Assembly (NCBI RefSeq): GCF_946222305.1
Contig: NZ_CAMIHZ010000001.1
Coordinates: forward strand, 1-64,000
DNA from: an uncultured Corynebacterium sp.
Lineage (GTDB): Bacteria; Actinomycetota; Actinomycetes; Mycobacteriales; Mycobacteriaceae
Direction: 5' to 3'
DNA length: 64,000 bases
Under the pieces are notes generated by a model. The model ran no database searches and was not told where the DNA came from. It worked only from the letters and a program-made list of their open reading frames with translations. Below, in pieces: positions 45,469 through 54,349 of the stretch (position 1 is its first letter; each line of letters begins with the position of its first letter). A program made the translations under genes and the position numbers.

Positions 45469-46308
45469 CTACTCTCCGACGGTCACGAAGTCGATGAGCC
45501 TTTCGACTGCGCCGATGAGAGTGTAATCGAGATCGCGGAATGTGGACACAGAGGAATACACTTTGCGCCAGCCATCCCGTGGAGCGCTCCATCCCAGTTG
45601 CTGGCACACCCCTGTCTTCCAGTCTTGACCGCGCGGCACCTTGGGCCAGGCGGGAATGCCCACGCTGGATGGCTTCACGGCTTCCCAGATGTCGATATAC
45701 GGGTGGCCGGTGACCATCACATGCGGGCCGAGCCCCTCCGTGAGACGCGCCTCCTTGGTGCCTTCAATGAGATGATCGGCTAGCACCCCGACGCGACGGC
45801 CTTCGCCGGGGCCGAATTCCGCCAGCTTCTCGGGCAGGTTATCCAGGCCTTCGAGGTATTCCACGACTACACCTTCGACGCGCAAGTCGTGTCCCCACAC
45901 GCGTTCCACGATGGCGGCATCGTGGACACCCTCAACCCAAATGCGCGATGGTGCCGCCACTTTGGCTTGCACGCCCTCCACCTTGCGTGAGCCCGAGTTC
46001 GACATCTTTTGCTGCTGAGGCAGCAAAGCTGGATCTACGTAGCGGTTCAGTGAAACGCGCTCCCCTTCCAACATGAACGCGCCCTCACGCAGTTTGAACA
46101 GGCGTGTCTTGCCATACCGGTCCTCGAGGCGGATAAAGTCACCTTCCATTGTCTTTTCCCCGCCGACGACAGCGCCCACGAAATCATCGCTGATCACCTC
46201 AATGACCATGCCGAGTTCAGGGGTAATGCGGGGATATTGGGGCGTGCGGGACCGTGCGTGGCCCTTCAGAATGTCGCCACCGTAGGGATCGCGGTAATTG
46301 AAGCTCAT
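45469..46308 (-). CDS. DUF3097 family protein
   Basis: 279-aa actinobacterial protein of unknown role. Conserved segments include VEGVHDAAIVERVWGHDLRVEGVVVEYLEG, VGVLADHLIEGTKEARL and HVMVTGHPYIDIWEAVKP; the acidic DH and GHPY patches recall Toprim-like or nuclease sites, but this is only an impression. ATG 46308 has AGGTGGGG 5 nt upstream; the longer frame to 46446 runs into the divergent gene. Start codons of the two genes are 25 nt apart. Confidence 0.82.
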   Translation of the reverse strand: MSFNYRDPYGGDILKGHARSRTPQYPRITPELGMVIEVISDDFVGAVVGGEKTMEGDFIRLEDRYGKTRLFKLREGAFMLEGERVSLNRYVDPALLPQQQKMSNSGSRKVEGVQAKVAAPSRIWVEGVHDAAIVERVWGHDLRVEGVVVEYLEGLDNLPEKLAEFGPGEGRRVGVLADHLIEGTKEARLTEGLGPHVMVTGHPYIDIWEAVKPSSVGIPAWPKVPRGQDWKTGVCQQLGWSAPRDGWRKVYSSVSTFRDLDYTLIGAVERLIDFVTVGE

Positions 46309-46333
46309 GGCACCCCACCTTAAGCTAAGGGGA

Positions 46334-47197
46334 ATGAATACTCCGAACACAGCCGTCCTGCGTTCGCAGCTGTGGTCCCCCGTCCAAAACACCGCGCTGT
46401 GGTTGGGCTGGTGGTTGCACGATGTCATCAGCTCCGACGATGTCATTGATGCTTTCCATTCTGTCCAGGGGAAGCATCACCGCCTTATTTTCGACGCCAC
46501 TAGCCCCTCGCCCGCGACCACCCCAGGCCCAAGCGATGATCGCTACGGTTTGATCGAGTTGCTGAAGCACGCGCGCCAGGTTACCGAGGGGGCGGGTCTG
46601 GAATTGGAAGATCGGCCGCTCGTCTCGCTGGTCCTGGCTGGGCCGGGAGATGTGCCACCACTACCCGCAAACACTTCGGCTGCACGGGAAGTGACACGTA
46701 CTGGGGCGGGGGTCGCCATCGCCGATGGCGACCCCGACATTACACACGTGGTTATCCCCAAAGTCATCGACAACAGTCTGATCGAGTGGACGTGGTACAC
46801 CTCCGAAGGTAAAGCGCCGTCGCTCAATATTTTTGGCCCAGGCGAAGCGGATGCGGCGCTGCGAGAGGCGTCGGATAAAGCAGCGCGGCTGGTGGAAGCC
46901 AGCGCGCACCACCAGAGGCGAGGGAGCGCAGCAGGCGAGGGGCGAAGATTTGAGATGGCACGCCTAGCCGTTGGATCACTAAGCGATGCGTTTGGTCTGC
47001 CCGGGCTGCCCGCCGGAGTTCCCAACCGTGCGGCGCAGTTGATGGCTCGGGCTGATGTGGTGGCTGCGATCATCGAAGTCACCCAGCGCAGCGAAATTGG
47101 AGCGACGTTGGATACCGAGTTACTGCCACTGCTGCGCGCTGTGCGCCAAGCTCGGATGGTGGCGGTGGACTATGCGATGCGGGAGCTCGTGCGTTAG
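46334..47197 (+). CDS. Conserved corynebacterial protein of unknown function
   Basis: 287-aa soluble protein. The beginning SQLWSPVQNTALWLGWWLHDVISSDDVIDAF and a middle Gly/Ala-rich helical region are regular protein, not a frame shadow, as codon choice matches neighbours. No recognised motif. ATG 46334 with AAGGGG just upstream; the frame extends to 46298 but that would overlap the divergent start. One dispersed motif copy lies within each half of the gene (46490 and 46867). Confidence 0.68.
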   Translation: MNTPNTAVLRSQLWSPVQNTALWLGWWLHDVISSDDVIDAFHSVQGKHHRLIFDATSPSPATTPGPSDDRYGLIELLKHARQVTEGAGLELEDRPLVSLVLAGPGDVPPLPANTSAAREVTRTGAGVAIADGDPDITHVVIPKVIDNSLIEWTWYTSEGKAPSLNIFGPGEADAALREASDKAARLVEASAHHQRRGSAAGEGRRFEMARLAVGSLSDAFGLPGLPAGVPNRAAQLMARADVVAAIIEVTQRSEIGATLDTELLPLLRAVRQARMVAVDYAMRELVR

Positions 47198-47353
47198 TAG
47201 TGTTCGATGGGCGGGGCTTCGCGCCGCTCGCCTTCATTGGTGGCTGACCACCGTCTACACATAGCTAACTGGCAAAACATTGCTAGAGTCAAGTTATTTA
47301 ACTAGACAATGCGGTCAAGCTATTTGGCTTTACGCTTATCGGGGGAAGCGAAA

Positions 47354-47386
47354 ACCCCGGCGAGCATTGCCATGCGTGGCCGGGGT
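47354..47386 (-). terminator. Terminator of the ripA-like gene
   Basis: ACCCCGG (47354-47360) pairs with CCGGGGT (47380-47386), with a nested GCAT-tgcc-ATGC. On the minus strand TTTT follows the stem directly. It lies 18 nt after the stop codon. Confidence 0.7.
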
Positions 47387-47404
47387 CTCGGGTCTTCATT
47401 TATT

Positions 47405-49528
47405 TTACTCGATCATGCGTACTGCCATGGGCTCGATGCCGGCCCAACGGACATCGGAGACCTTTACAACGTCACCGGACTGAGGTGCCTCCAGCATCTT
47501 GTTGTCACCCAAGTACAGGGCGACGTGCTGGCTACCTCCGGGGCCCCAGAAGAGCATATCGCCACGCTTAGCTTCCGATACGGGGACCTGTCGACCAGCC
47601 GTGTATTGGTATCCGGAGTAGTGCTCCAAGTGGATTCCGACTGCCGCGAAGGCGTACATCATGAGTCCGGAGCAGTCGAAGCCGACCTTAGCGTAGTCGC
47701 CGAAGCTATCGGCCACGCCGCCATCGCGAATACCAAGGGTTGGTCCATGGTGGTTGCCACCGCCCCACGCATAGGTAACACCCATTTGGGTTTCAGCGCG
47801 CTTGATAACTCGCTCGATCTTCTCTTGCGCAGTGCCGGAGGTGTCGACCGAATCATCCGCGTTGCCCGGGGCTGTTCCGGGTGTGCCACCAGGGTTCAAC
47901 CCTGGGATAGTGCCGTCAGTAATGCCTGGAATCTGAGGAACCTCAGGCGTGGCTGGCTGCTGCGGTGTATCGGGATCACTCGTCTCAGCGGGATTAGTTG
48001 TGTCGGGCGCTGTGGTGCTCGGAGCGGTTTGCTGCGCTGTCTCGCTGGGTGCAGCTGGTGCCGTCGTTGCGGTATCGGTCGGTGTGGCTGGAGTCGCCGT
48101 AGAAGGCGTTGCAGGTGCACTGTTGTGTGCATTCTGCGCTCGCTTCATGTGCTCGTCGTACGCCTTTCCGGCTGAATCCCGGCCAGCGTTGAGCCCTGCC
48201 TGCAGCGCGGCGTTGCGGTCTCCACTTTGCGCGTAATTGCCGAACCCTGCCATCAGCGCACTTTCACCGGCCTTAAGGAGGGAGTTGATCGCCTGCTGGC
48301 GTTGATCGTCACCGGCCGAGGACTCCGCGAAACTGTTGGGAATTTCCGGCAATTCGGATAGCGATGAACCCGCTGGGGAGGAACCGCTCGGTGCTCCCGC
48401 CCGGGGTCCTTCAGTTTGGCCTGGGGCGCCGCCCGTTTCGGTAGGGCTGGCCGCGGAAGTTTCGGTTGGTGCACCGGACTCGGTAGGGGTCGATGGGCTG
48501 CTAGAGGTCGCTAGTGCCGAAGTCGCCGTGGTGTCGGAGGAAGGGGTCGCGGTGCCGGAAGCGGAGCTCGGGGTGCTGGAGGAAGAGGCGGAGTCCGTCT
48601 CGGCGGTATCCGTCGCCTGACCCGCGTAACTGTCGACGCCGATCGGAGTCTTGGGCTTTGTTGCGGACTTGTTCTTGTCCTGTTGGGAGTCTTTTGCCTT
48701 GTCGGCAGGCACTACCCCACTGGCAGCTGCTTCCGCTACACGTCGCTTTTCCCAGCTCGTCGCGTTTGGTTTCGTATTAGCCAGAGTGTCGACAGCAGAA
48801 CGGGCTGCGCGAAGCTTGGCCTGAGCCTGCTTTTGCTGAGTAATGAGTTTCTGCAAAAGCTGCTGCTTGCCACGCAACTGCGACATCGAGCTTGCCATCG
48901 CGGCGGCTGCGTCCTTGTGGGCCTGCACAGCAGTGCGCAAAGCCTGGTTTGCAGAATCGCGGTTGGAACGCAGGCCCGATTCCTGGTTGGCATTCTGGGT
49001 GCGCGCTAGGTCAAGTCGATTTACCTCCGCCCGCTGCTTCTCCGCAGCCATACGAATGTAGGTAGAGCGATCCAGAGCGGTGGACGCAGAGTCTTCACCG
49101 GCGGCCATAGGGATTGGAGAAGCATCTCCACCCTGCGTGTAAGCGGAGCGTGCGATGTCATCGAGTTTGCCCTGGGCGCTAGTTACTTCCTTATCCGACG
49201 CCTTCAGGCGGTCGCGGGCACTGACCACGTCGTTTTGAGCCTTCTGAGCCTTCGATTGGGCCCTACCCAAGTCGACGCGAGCTTTGTTAGCAGATTCGCG
49301 TAGACCACCGAGCTCTAGCTGAAGAGAAGAAACTTCCTTCTCCGTGTTCGAGGCTTTGCCCACCAAATCGGCGAGGTACCCCTCGACGGTGACATCCTCC
49401 TCCGCCTTAACGGGGTGCGCACCGGCTTGGAAAGCCATTCCGGCGGTAACGGCAAAGGCCAACAGGGCTCGACTCGACCGACCGATCGTCGTGGCCGCGT
49501 GACGGCGACTCAAAGGACGGTGATTCAT
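47405..49528 (-). CDS. ripA: NlpC/P60 peptidoglycan endopeptidase, RipA-like
   Basis: Secreted cell-wall hydrolase needed for daughter-cell separation in mycobacteria and corynebacteria. Signal peptide at residues 1-40 (ALLAFAVTAGMAFQAGAHPVKA), coiled-coil domain about 45-255, a roughly 280-residue Ser/Thr/Pro/Ala-rich disordered linker, and a C-terminal NlpC/P60 domain with Cys in FDCSGLMMYAF and His in QHVALYLGDN. ATG 49528 is chosen (707 aa) because AGGAGA stands 10 nt upstream. The position beside a DUF6676 gene and acn parallels mycobacterial Rv1475c-Rv1476-Rv1477. Confidence 0.92.
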   Translation of the reverse strand: MNHRPLSRRHAATTIGRSSRALLAFAVTAGMAFQAGAHPVKAEEDVTVEGYLADLVGKASNTEKEVSSLQLELGGLRESANKARVDLGRAQSKAQKAQNDVVSARDRLKASDKEVTSAQGKLDDIARSAYTQGGDASPIPMAAGEDSASTALDRSTYIRMAAEKQRAEVNRLDLARTQNANQESGLRSNRDSANQALRTAVQAHKDAAAAMASSMSQLRGKQQLLQKLITQQKQAQAKLRAARSAVDTLANTKPNATSWEKRRVAEAAASGVVPADKAKDSQQDKNKSATKPKTPIGVDSYAGQATDTAETDSASSSSTPSSASGTATPSSDTTATSALATSSSPSTPTESGAPTETSAASPTETGGAPGQTEGPRAGAPSGSSPAGSSLSELPEIPNSFAESSAGDDQRQQAINSLLKAGESALMAGFGNYAQSGDRNAALQAGLNAGRDSAGKAYDEHMKRAQNAHNSAPATPSTATPATPTDTATTAPAAPSETAQQTAPSTTAPDTTNPAETSDPDTPQQPATPEVPQIPGITDGTIPGLNPGGTPGTAPGNADDSVDTSGTAQEKIERVIKRAETQMGVTYAWGGGNHHGPTLGIRDGGVADSFGDYAKVGFDCSGLMMYAFAAVGIHLEHYSGYQYTAGRQVPVSEAKRGDMLFWGPGGSQHVALYLGDNKMLEAPQSGDVVKVSDVRWAGIEPMAVRMIE

Positions 49529-49919
49529 GCTTGTGTTCTCCTGGACTGCTAACAGGTCAATACGGCGCCAGCTACAGCGGTGCGCTTCGGTCCGGCTGTT
49601 CGCACTTCCCCATGCGGACAGTCCCGGTCCCGGAGTCGAGTTAGTTGTCGGCGCAGCCCACTCAACCGGAAAAGTCTTCCTAACCGACATTCGTCGGACT
49701 CAACATCCAGTGGCGAGCATTGCCCTTGCTCGGACGCACCTAAGTAACAGCCGGGATCAAAATAAACTCTTGAGTCGATTTTGATAACAAGCCGTTACAA
49801 AGACTGACTCAAGGAACACTAGGAGACTTTCAACCGATTGGTGAAGTTTTTTCACACTCGTAACAAATTAAACACTTTTCCCGCTAGTCACTCCTTGTGC
49901 CTTGACCTGCGGAGACATC
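49529..49919 (-). promoter_or_regulatory. Long structured leader of the ripA-like gene
   Basis: No gene is supported in this stretch. On the minus strand 49560-49640 folds into CCGG-ga-CTGTcCGCA...TGCGaACAG-CCGG. Around 49625-49700 it reads GGTTAGGAAG, later CCGACAACTAACTCG, which weakly recalls the 3' part of ydaO c-di-AMP riboswitches, known upstream of NlpC/P60 genes. The core GGGGACCCA is missing, so the resemblance is tentative. An AT-rich area with TAACAA elements near 49790-49870 may hold the promoter. Confidence 0.35.
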
Positions 49920-49970
49920 AAAAAACGCCCCACATGTGATTTGTGTCACATTTTCTAGACAATGGGGCGT
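49920..49970 (-). terminator. Intrinsic terminator of the DUF6676-like gene
   Basis: On the minus strand ACGCCCCA (49970-49963) pairs with TGGGGCGT (49932-49925) and runs straight into six T (49925-49920). The loop contains a second palindrome. It lies 35 nt after the stop codon. Confidence 0.82.
49935..49950. promoter_or_regulatory. GlxR/CRP-type palindrome
   Basis: TGTGATTTGTGTCACA matches the corynebacterial GlxR consensus TGTGA-N6-TCACA perfectly at the ten conserved bases. It lies about 407 nt upstream of the ripA-like start and inside a terminator loop, so it may be a true cAMP-dependent site or merely a nested hairpin. Confidence 0.55.
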
Positions 49971-50004
49971 GTTGCTTGAAGATAGCGGATAAAGCGCTCA
50001 ACCT

Positions 50005-50538
50005 TTAGAGTCTTGGGTCAGACGAGTCAAGCGCACTGGCTTGACGGAGAGGAAGAAGCTTCTTGGTTACTGCAGTTCCGATCGCAACACTGAGTAGAAG
50101 GGTAATCAAGGCACCAGTGTTGACCAACGCTTCGGGGTTGCGATGCTGTTCAAGGGCGTGAAAGTAATTCTGGAGCCCGGTTGCGGCGGACGTTCCGTAA
50201 GTTTGATGAATATTGGACTCTAAGTTGTAGCGCGAAAACTCATCTGCCACCGTCGCTGTACCACCAGGTGATTTCACGACAACCGTGTTGGCGCCCGTCT
50301 CATCTTTGATTCGCTGGGCAACGTCACGCATTCCGGTGGGACTGAGGGACTTTGCGATGATTGCTACCTTCGTGTCGCCGAAATCTTTTTCCGACGCGCC
50401 CTTGCGTGCACCGTCGATGACTTCTTGGACTTCGCGTTCACTAATCTTGTCCGCCTGGGGAAAGTTTGGATCAATGTAGACCGCGGCGTCGGATAAAGAA
50501 GTGACGATGGAGTCAATGTCGACGGTGGAGGGAATCAT
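50005..50538 (-). CDS. DUF6676 (Rv1476-like) membrane protein
   Basis: 177-aa protein with a TPM-like soluble region (about 1-120: SLSDAAVYIDPNF, EREVQEVIDGA, VAIIAKSLSPTGMRDVAQRIKDETGANTVVVKSP) and one C-terminal helix (about 142-160, GALITLLLSVAIGTAV) with a short basic tail. The mycobacterial counterpart lies between acn and ripA as well. Function unknown; synteny suggests an envelope role. ATG at 50538. Two dispersed motif copies fall in it (50390 variant and 50485). Confidence 0.83.
   Translation of the reverse strand: MIPSTVDIDSIVTSLSDAAVYIDPNFPQADKISEREVQEVIDGARKGASEKDFGDTKVAIIAKSLSPTGMRDVAQRIKDETGANTVVVKSPGGTATVADEFSRYNLESNIHQTYGTSAATGLQNYFHALEQHRNPEALVNTGALITLLLSVAIGTAVTKKLLPLRQASALDSSDPRL
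50485..50501. repeat. Representative copy of a dispersed GGCGTCGRA plus A-tract motif
   Basis: GGCGTCGGATAAAGAAG occurs here and again at 16738-16754. At least 19 exact GGCGTCGRA copies were found by eye; 9-mers begin at 6248, 16666, 16738, 18872, 20159, 22133, 25642, 28759, 31703, 35002, 39418, 42392, 43359, 46490, 46867, 49194, 50485, 53500 and 55162. Most are followed, on the strand reading GGCGTC, by an A-rich stretch such as AAAGA within a few bases. Confidence 0.65.
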
Positions 50539-50608
50539 GTTCCTGTTTCTAACACCACCGCCCCGTTTGGGGTGGCTCTGACACGCAGCCAGCCAAGAGA
50601 TTCCCGAG

Positions 50609-50631
50609 CAATACGATCGTACTGTTAGGAT
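50609..50631 (+). promoter_or_regulatory. AcnR operator and -10 region of acn
   Basis: CAATACGATCGTACTG (50609-50624) is a near-perfect palindrome that fits the AcnR consensus CAGNAC-N4-GTACTG known from C. glutamicum. It is followed at once by TAGGAT (50626-50631), a plausible -10, so bound AcnR would cover the core promoter. The acn leader is then about 150 nt, in which I see no gene. Confidence 0.75.
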
Positions 50632-50787
50632 GAGTGCTGACGTCGCGGGGAATTTGCTGCCACAATGGACTGTGAAGCTTCCGCGCCGCGTCTATGACGA
50701 ATACTCGGTCCACGGGGCATGAAAACACTTGACGAGTGCCCTTGCGGTAGCGACCAAAACGACTAGAGAAGAACTCAGGAGCTTATT

Positions 50788-53601
50788 GTGACTGAAAGCA
50801 TCAACTCCTTCGATGCCAAGAGCACTCTGGAAGTAGGTGACAAGAGCTACGACTATTACGCTCTGTCCGCCGTTCCAGGTATGGAGAAGCTGCCATACTC
50901 CCTGAAGGTCCTCGGTGAGAACCTTCTGCGTAACGAAGATGGCAAGAACATCACCCGCGAGCACATCGAAGCTATTGCGAACTGGGACGCTTCTGCTGAC
51001 CCCAGCATTGAGATTCAGTTCACGCCAGCACGCGTGATCATGCAGGACTTCACCGGTGTTGCCTGCATCGTCGACCTTGCCACCATTCGCGACGCCGTTG
51101 TCGCCCTCGGTGGAGATGCCGACCAGGTTAACCCGCTGAACCCGGCCGAGATGGTTATCGACCACTCCGTGATCATCGAAGCCTTCGGTGACGACTCCGC
51201 ATTCGAGAAGAACGTGGAGATCGAGTACCAGCGCAACGAGGAGCGCTACAAGTTCCTGCGTTGGGGCACCGGCGCCTTCTCTAACTTCCGCGTTGTTCCT
51301 CCGGGAACCGGTATCGTGCACCAGGTCAACATCGAGTACTTGGCTCGTTCCGTCTTCGACAAGGACGGCCTAGCTTACCCAGATACCTGTGTTGGTACCG
51401 ACTCCCACACCACCATGCAGAACGGTCTCGGCATCCTGGGTTGGGGCGTTGGCGGTATTGAGGCTGAGGCAGCAATGCTCGGCCAGCCAATCTCCATGCT
51501 CATCCCACGCGTTGTCGGCTTCAAGCTGACCGGTGAGATCCCAGCGGGTGTTACCGCCACCGACGTGGTTCTGACCATCACCGATATGCTGCGCCAGCAC
51601 GGTGTTGTTGGTAAGTTCGTCGAGTTCTACGGCAAGGGCGTTGGCGAGCTGCCACTGGCTAACCGCGCAACCATCGGTAACATGTCGCCAGAGTTCGGCT
51701 CCACCGCCGCTATATTCCCGATCGATGCTGAGACCATCAAGTACCTCGAGCTGACCGGTCGCGACCAGGAGACCATCGAGCGCGTTGAGGCTTACGCTAA
51801 GGCTCAGGGCATGTGGCTGGATCCAGAGGCTGACGTTGAGTACTCCGAATACCTCGAACTGGACCTGTCCACCGTTGTTCCTTCCATCGCTGGTCCAAAG
51901 CGTCCACAGGACCGCATCGAGCTGACCGATGCCAAGAACCAGTTCCGCAAGGACCTGCACAACTACATCAGCGCGGATGACCAATCCCCTACCAGCACCC
52001 CTGAGTTCGATGCTGAGGGCCCTGCTACTGAGACCACTTCTTCTCAGCCAGACAATCCTGCATCTGCAGCTGACGCAAAGGGCAATGTTCCTTCCGCAGC
52101 TGCAGGCGCTCACGGCCGTCCATCCGTGCCAACCGCTGTCAACTACAACGGCCAGGACATGGAGCTGGACCACGGTATGGTTGCCATCGCTTCCATCACC
52201 TCCTGTACCAACACCTCCAACCCATCCGTGATGATCGGTGCAGGTCTGTTGGCGCGTAAGGCCAACGAGAAGGGCCTGAAGGCTGCTCCATGGGTGAAGA
52301 CCTCCATGGCCCCAGGTTCCCAGGTTGTCAACGGCTACTACGAGAAGGCTGACCTGTGGAAGGACCTCGAGGCACTGGGCTTCTACCTCGTGGGTTACGG
52401 CTGCACCACCTGTATCGGTAACTCCGGCCCACTGCCAGAGGAGATCTCCGAGGGCATCAACCGCTCCGATCTGGCGGCTACCGCAGTTCTGTCCGGTAAC
52501 CGTAACTTCGAGGGTCGTATCAACCCAGACGTCAAGATGAACTACCTGGCGTCCCCAATCCTGGTCATCGCATACGCGATCGCCGGCACCATGGACTTCG
52601 ACTTCGATACCGAGCCGCTGGGCAAGGACCAGGACGGCAACGATGTCTTCCTGAAGGACATCTGGCCATCCACCAAGGAGATCGAGGACACCATCGCTTC
52701 CTCCATCACTAAGGAGCTTTACGAGGCTGACTACGCCGACGTCTTCAAGGGCGACGAGCGCTGGCAGAACCTCGAGGTTCCAACCGGTAAGACCTTCGCT
52801 TGGGACGACAAGTCCACCTACATTCGCAAGGCACCTTACTTCGATGGCATGTCCAAGGAGCCACAGCCAGTGTCTGACGTGCAGGGCGCTCGCGTCCTCG
52901 CTCTGTTGGGCGACTCCGTCACCACTGACCACATCTCCCCTGCCTCCACCATTAAGCCAGGCACGCCAGCTGCTCAGTACCTAGATGCCAACGGTGTGGA
53001 GCGCAAGGATTACAACTCCCTGGGTGCACGCCGTGGTAACCACGAGGTCATGGTTCGCGGTACCTTCGCGAACATCCGCCTGCAGAACCAGCTGCTCGAC
53101 GGCGTTTCTGGCGGTTACACCCGTGACTTCACCCAGGAGGGTGGACCACAGGCCTACATCTACGATGCAGCGCAGAACTACAAGGAGCAGGACACTCCTC
53201 TGGTCGTTCTGGGTGGCAAGGAGTACGGCACTGGTTCTTCCCGTGACTGGGCTGCAAAGGGCACCCTGCTGCTCGGCGTCAAGGCAGTTATCGCTGAGTC
53301 CTTCGAGCGTATCCACCGCTCCAACCTCATCGGTATGGGCGTTGTTCCGCTGCAGTTCCCAGAAGGCGAGTCCTGGAAGTCCCTGGGCATCGACGGCACC
53401 GAGACCTTCGATATCACCGGCATTGAGGAGCTGAACAACGGCTCCACTCCGAAGACGATCAAGGTCACGGCAACCAAGGAGAACGGCGAGAAGATTGAGT
53501 TCGACGCCGTTACCCGTATCGACACCCCAGGTGAGGCGGACTACTACCGCAACGGTGGCATCCTGCAGTTCGTGCTGCGCAACATGATGGCCTCCAAGTA
53601 G
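50788..53601 (+). CDS. acn: Aconitate hydratase
   Basis: TCA-cycle enzyme of the AcnA type, 937 aa, interconverting citrate and isocitrate with a 4Fe-4S cluster. Cluster cysteines are in [10 protein letters not shown] and [13 protein letters not shown]. Domain 4 holds [14 protein letters not shown] [15 protein letters not shown]. Between domains 3 and 1-2 there is a Ser/Pro/Glu-rich linker of about 60 residues (about 395-455). GTG 50788 has AGGAG 7 nt upstream. Strong codon bias (CTG, GGT, TCC) indicates high expression and creates long false antisense frames. Confidence 0.96.
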   Translation: MTESINSFDAKSTLEVGDKSYDYYALSAVPGMEKLPYSLKVLGENLLRNEDGKNITREHIEAIANWDASADPSIEIQFTPARVIMQDFTGVACIVDLATIRDAVVALGGDADQVNPLNPAEMVIDHSVIIEAFGDDSAFEKNVEIEYQRNEERYKFLRWGTGAFSNFRVVPPGTGIVHQVNIEYLARSVFDKDGLAYPDTCVGTDSHTTMQNGLGILGWGVGGIEAEAAMLGQPISMLIPRVVGFKLTGEIPAGVTATDVVLTITDMLRQHGVVGKFVEFYGKGVGELPLANRATIGNMSPEFGSTAAIFPIDAETIKYLELTGRDQETIERVEAYAKAQGMWLDPEADVEYSEYLELDLSTVVPSIAGPKRPQDRIELTDAKNQFRKDLHNYISADDQSPTSTPEFDAEGPATETTSSQPDNPASAADAKGNVPSAAAGAHGRPSVPTAVNYNGQDMELDHGMVAIASITSCTNTSNPSVMIGAGLLARKANEKGLKAAPWVKTSMAPGSQVVNGYYEKADLWKDLEALGFYLVGYGCTTCIGNSGPLPEEISEGINRSDLAATAVLSGNRNFEGRINPDVKMNYLASPILVIAYAIAGTMDFDFDTEPLGKDQDGNDVFLKDIWPSTKEIEDTIASSITKELYEADYADVFKGDERWQNLEVPTGKTFAWDDKSTYIRKAPYFDGMSKEPQPVSDVQGARVLALLGDSVTTDHISPASTIKPGTPAAQYLDANGVERKDYNSLGARRGNHEVMVRGTFANIRLQNQLLDGVSGGYTRDFTQEGGPQAYIYDAAQNYKEQDTPLVVLGGKEYGTGSSRDWAAKGTLLLGVKAVIAESFERIHRSNLIGMGVVPLQFPEGESWKSLGIDGTETFDITGIEELNNGSTPKTIKVTATKENGEKIEFDAVTRIDTPGEADYYRNGGILQFVLRNMMASK

Positions 53602-53631
53602 GCCACCGCCAGCCGCCAAAGGTTGCTCGCA

Positions 53632-54207
53632 ATGCCCAAGGTCAGCGATCTCGATCTCACTGAAAAGAAGATTGAGATCCTCACCGGGGCACGCACGTGT
53701 TTCGCGACTTACGGTTTTGACGGTGCCACGGTTGCTCGGTTGGAGGAAGCCACGGGAAAATCCCGAGGTGCGATCTTCCACCATTACGGCAACAAAGATG
53801 GACTGTTTCTCGCCGTAGCGCACGAGGACATGCGTCGCATGTCCAGCATTGCGGCGCGCGCCGGCCTCATTGGTTTGATCCGCGAGCTTGTCGATTCCGA
53901 CGACCTCACCGAATGGTGGGGAATGCGCGTGGAGATCACTAGGCGTGCAAATAACGACCCTTGTTTCTCTGCCAAATGGGAGCTCGAACAGGTCGCGCTT
54001 CAGCGTACCGTCCGGGAACGCCTTCAAGTGCAGGCGGATCAGGGGCGTATCCGCACCGATGTCCCCGTGGACACCATTGCGGAGGTACTCGAACTGGTCA
54101 TGGAAGGGGTACTGAGCAAACTCGCTCAGGGCGTGCTCTCCCCTGATTCGGATCTCGAGCCGGCGTTGGACTTCGTCGAAAACGCGCTGCGGCGTCACAC
54201 CGTCTAG
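53632..54207 (+). CDS. acnR: TetR-family repressor of aconitase AcnR
   Basis: 191-aa TetR regulator directly behind acn (30 nt), the arrangement known in C. glutamicum and mycobacteria. The HTH lies at about 30-52 (ATVARLEEATGKSRGAIFHHYGNKDGLF). The C-terminal helical domain binds the inducer or citrate-Mg. ATG 53632 is used; a TTG three codons earlier is possible. Target is the operator at 50609. Confidence 0.93.
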   Translation: MPKVSDLDLTEKKIEILTGARTCFATYGFDGATVARLEEATGKSRGAIFHHYGNKDGLFLAVAHEDMRRMSSIAARAGLIGLIRELVDSDDLTEWWGMRVEITRRANNDPCFSAKWELEQVALQRTVRERLQVQADQGRIRTDVPVDTIAEVLELVMEGVLSKLAQGVLSPDSDLEPALDFVENALRRHTV

Positions 54208-54274
54208 ACCGCAACTGTGCACAGAGCTGACCCCTCATGGGGGTTTCGCTCCCCTCGTGCTTGCCCTGCGGTTC

Positions 54275-54325
54275 ATCCCCGGCTAAGAGACAACATTTAC
54301 GTTGCCCCTTAGCCGGGGATTTTTC
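54275..54325 (+). terminator. Terminator of acn-acnR
   Basis: ATCCCCGGCTAAG (54275-54287) pairs perfectly with CTTAGCCGGGGAT (54308-54320), with a nested CAAC/GTTG, and is followed by TTTTCTTCC. It shows that a TTG at 54302 cannot be the start of the next gene. Confidence 0.88.
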
Positions 54326-54349
54326 TTCCATGCATTAGCATCGGGCATC

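Noticed and set aside
49529..49690. 54-residue N-terminal extension of the ripA-like protein
   Set aside because: It would place the signal peptide internally; AGGAGA before 49528 marks the start.
51370..52932. A 520-codon open frame antisense to acn
   Set aside because: Created by the extreme codon bias of acn; its own codon use and composition (Val/Leu/Gly-rich, no motifs) are not protein-like, and acn is certain.
52981..54222. A 413-codon antisense frame across the acn end and acnR
   Set aside because: It covers two secure genes on the other strand and has no motif or start signal.
54302..54349. TTG start for the two-helix membrane protein
   Set aside because: It lies inside the acnR terminator hairpin; GTG 54350 is used instead.
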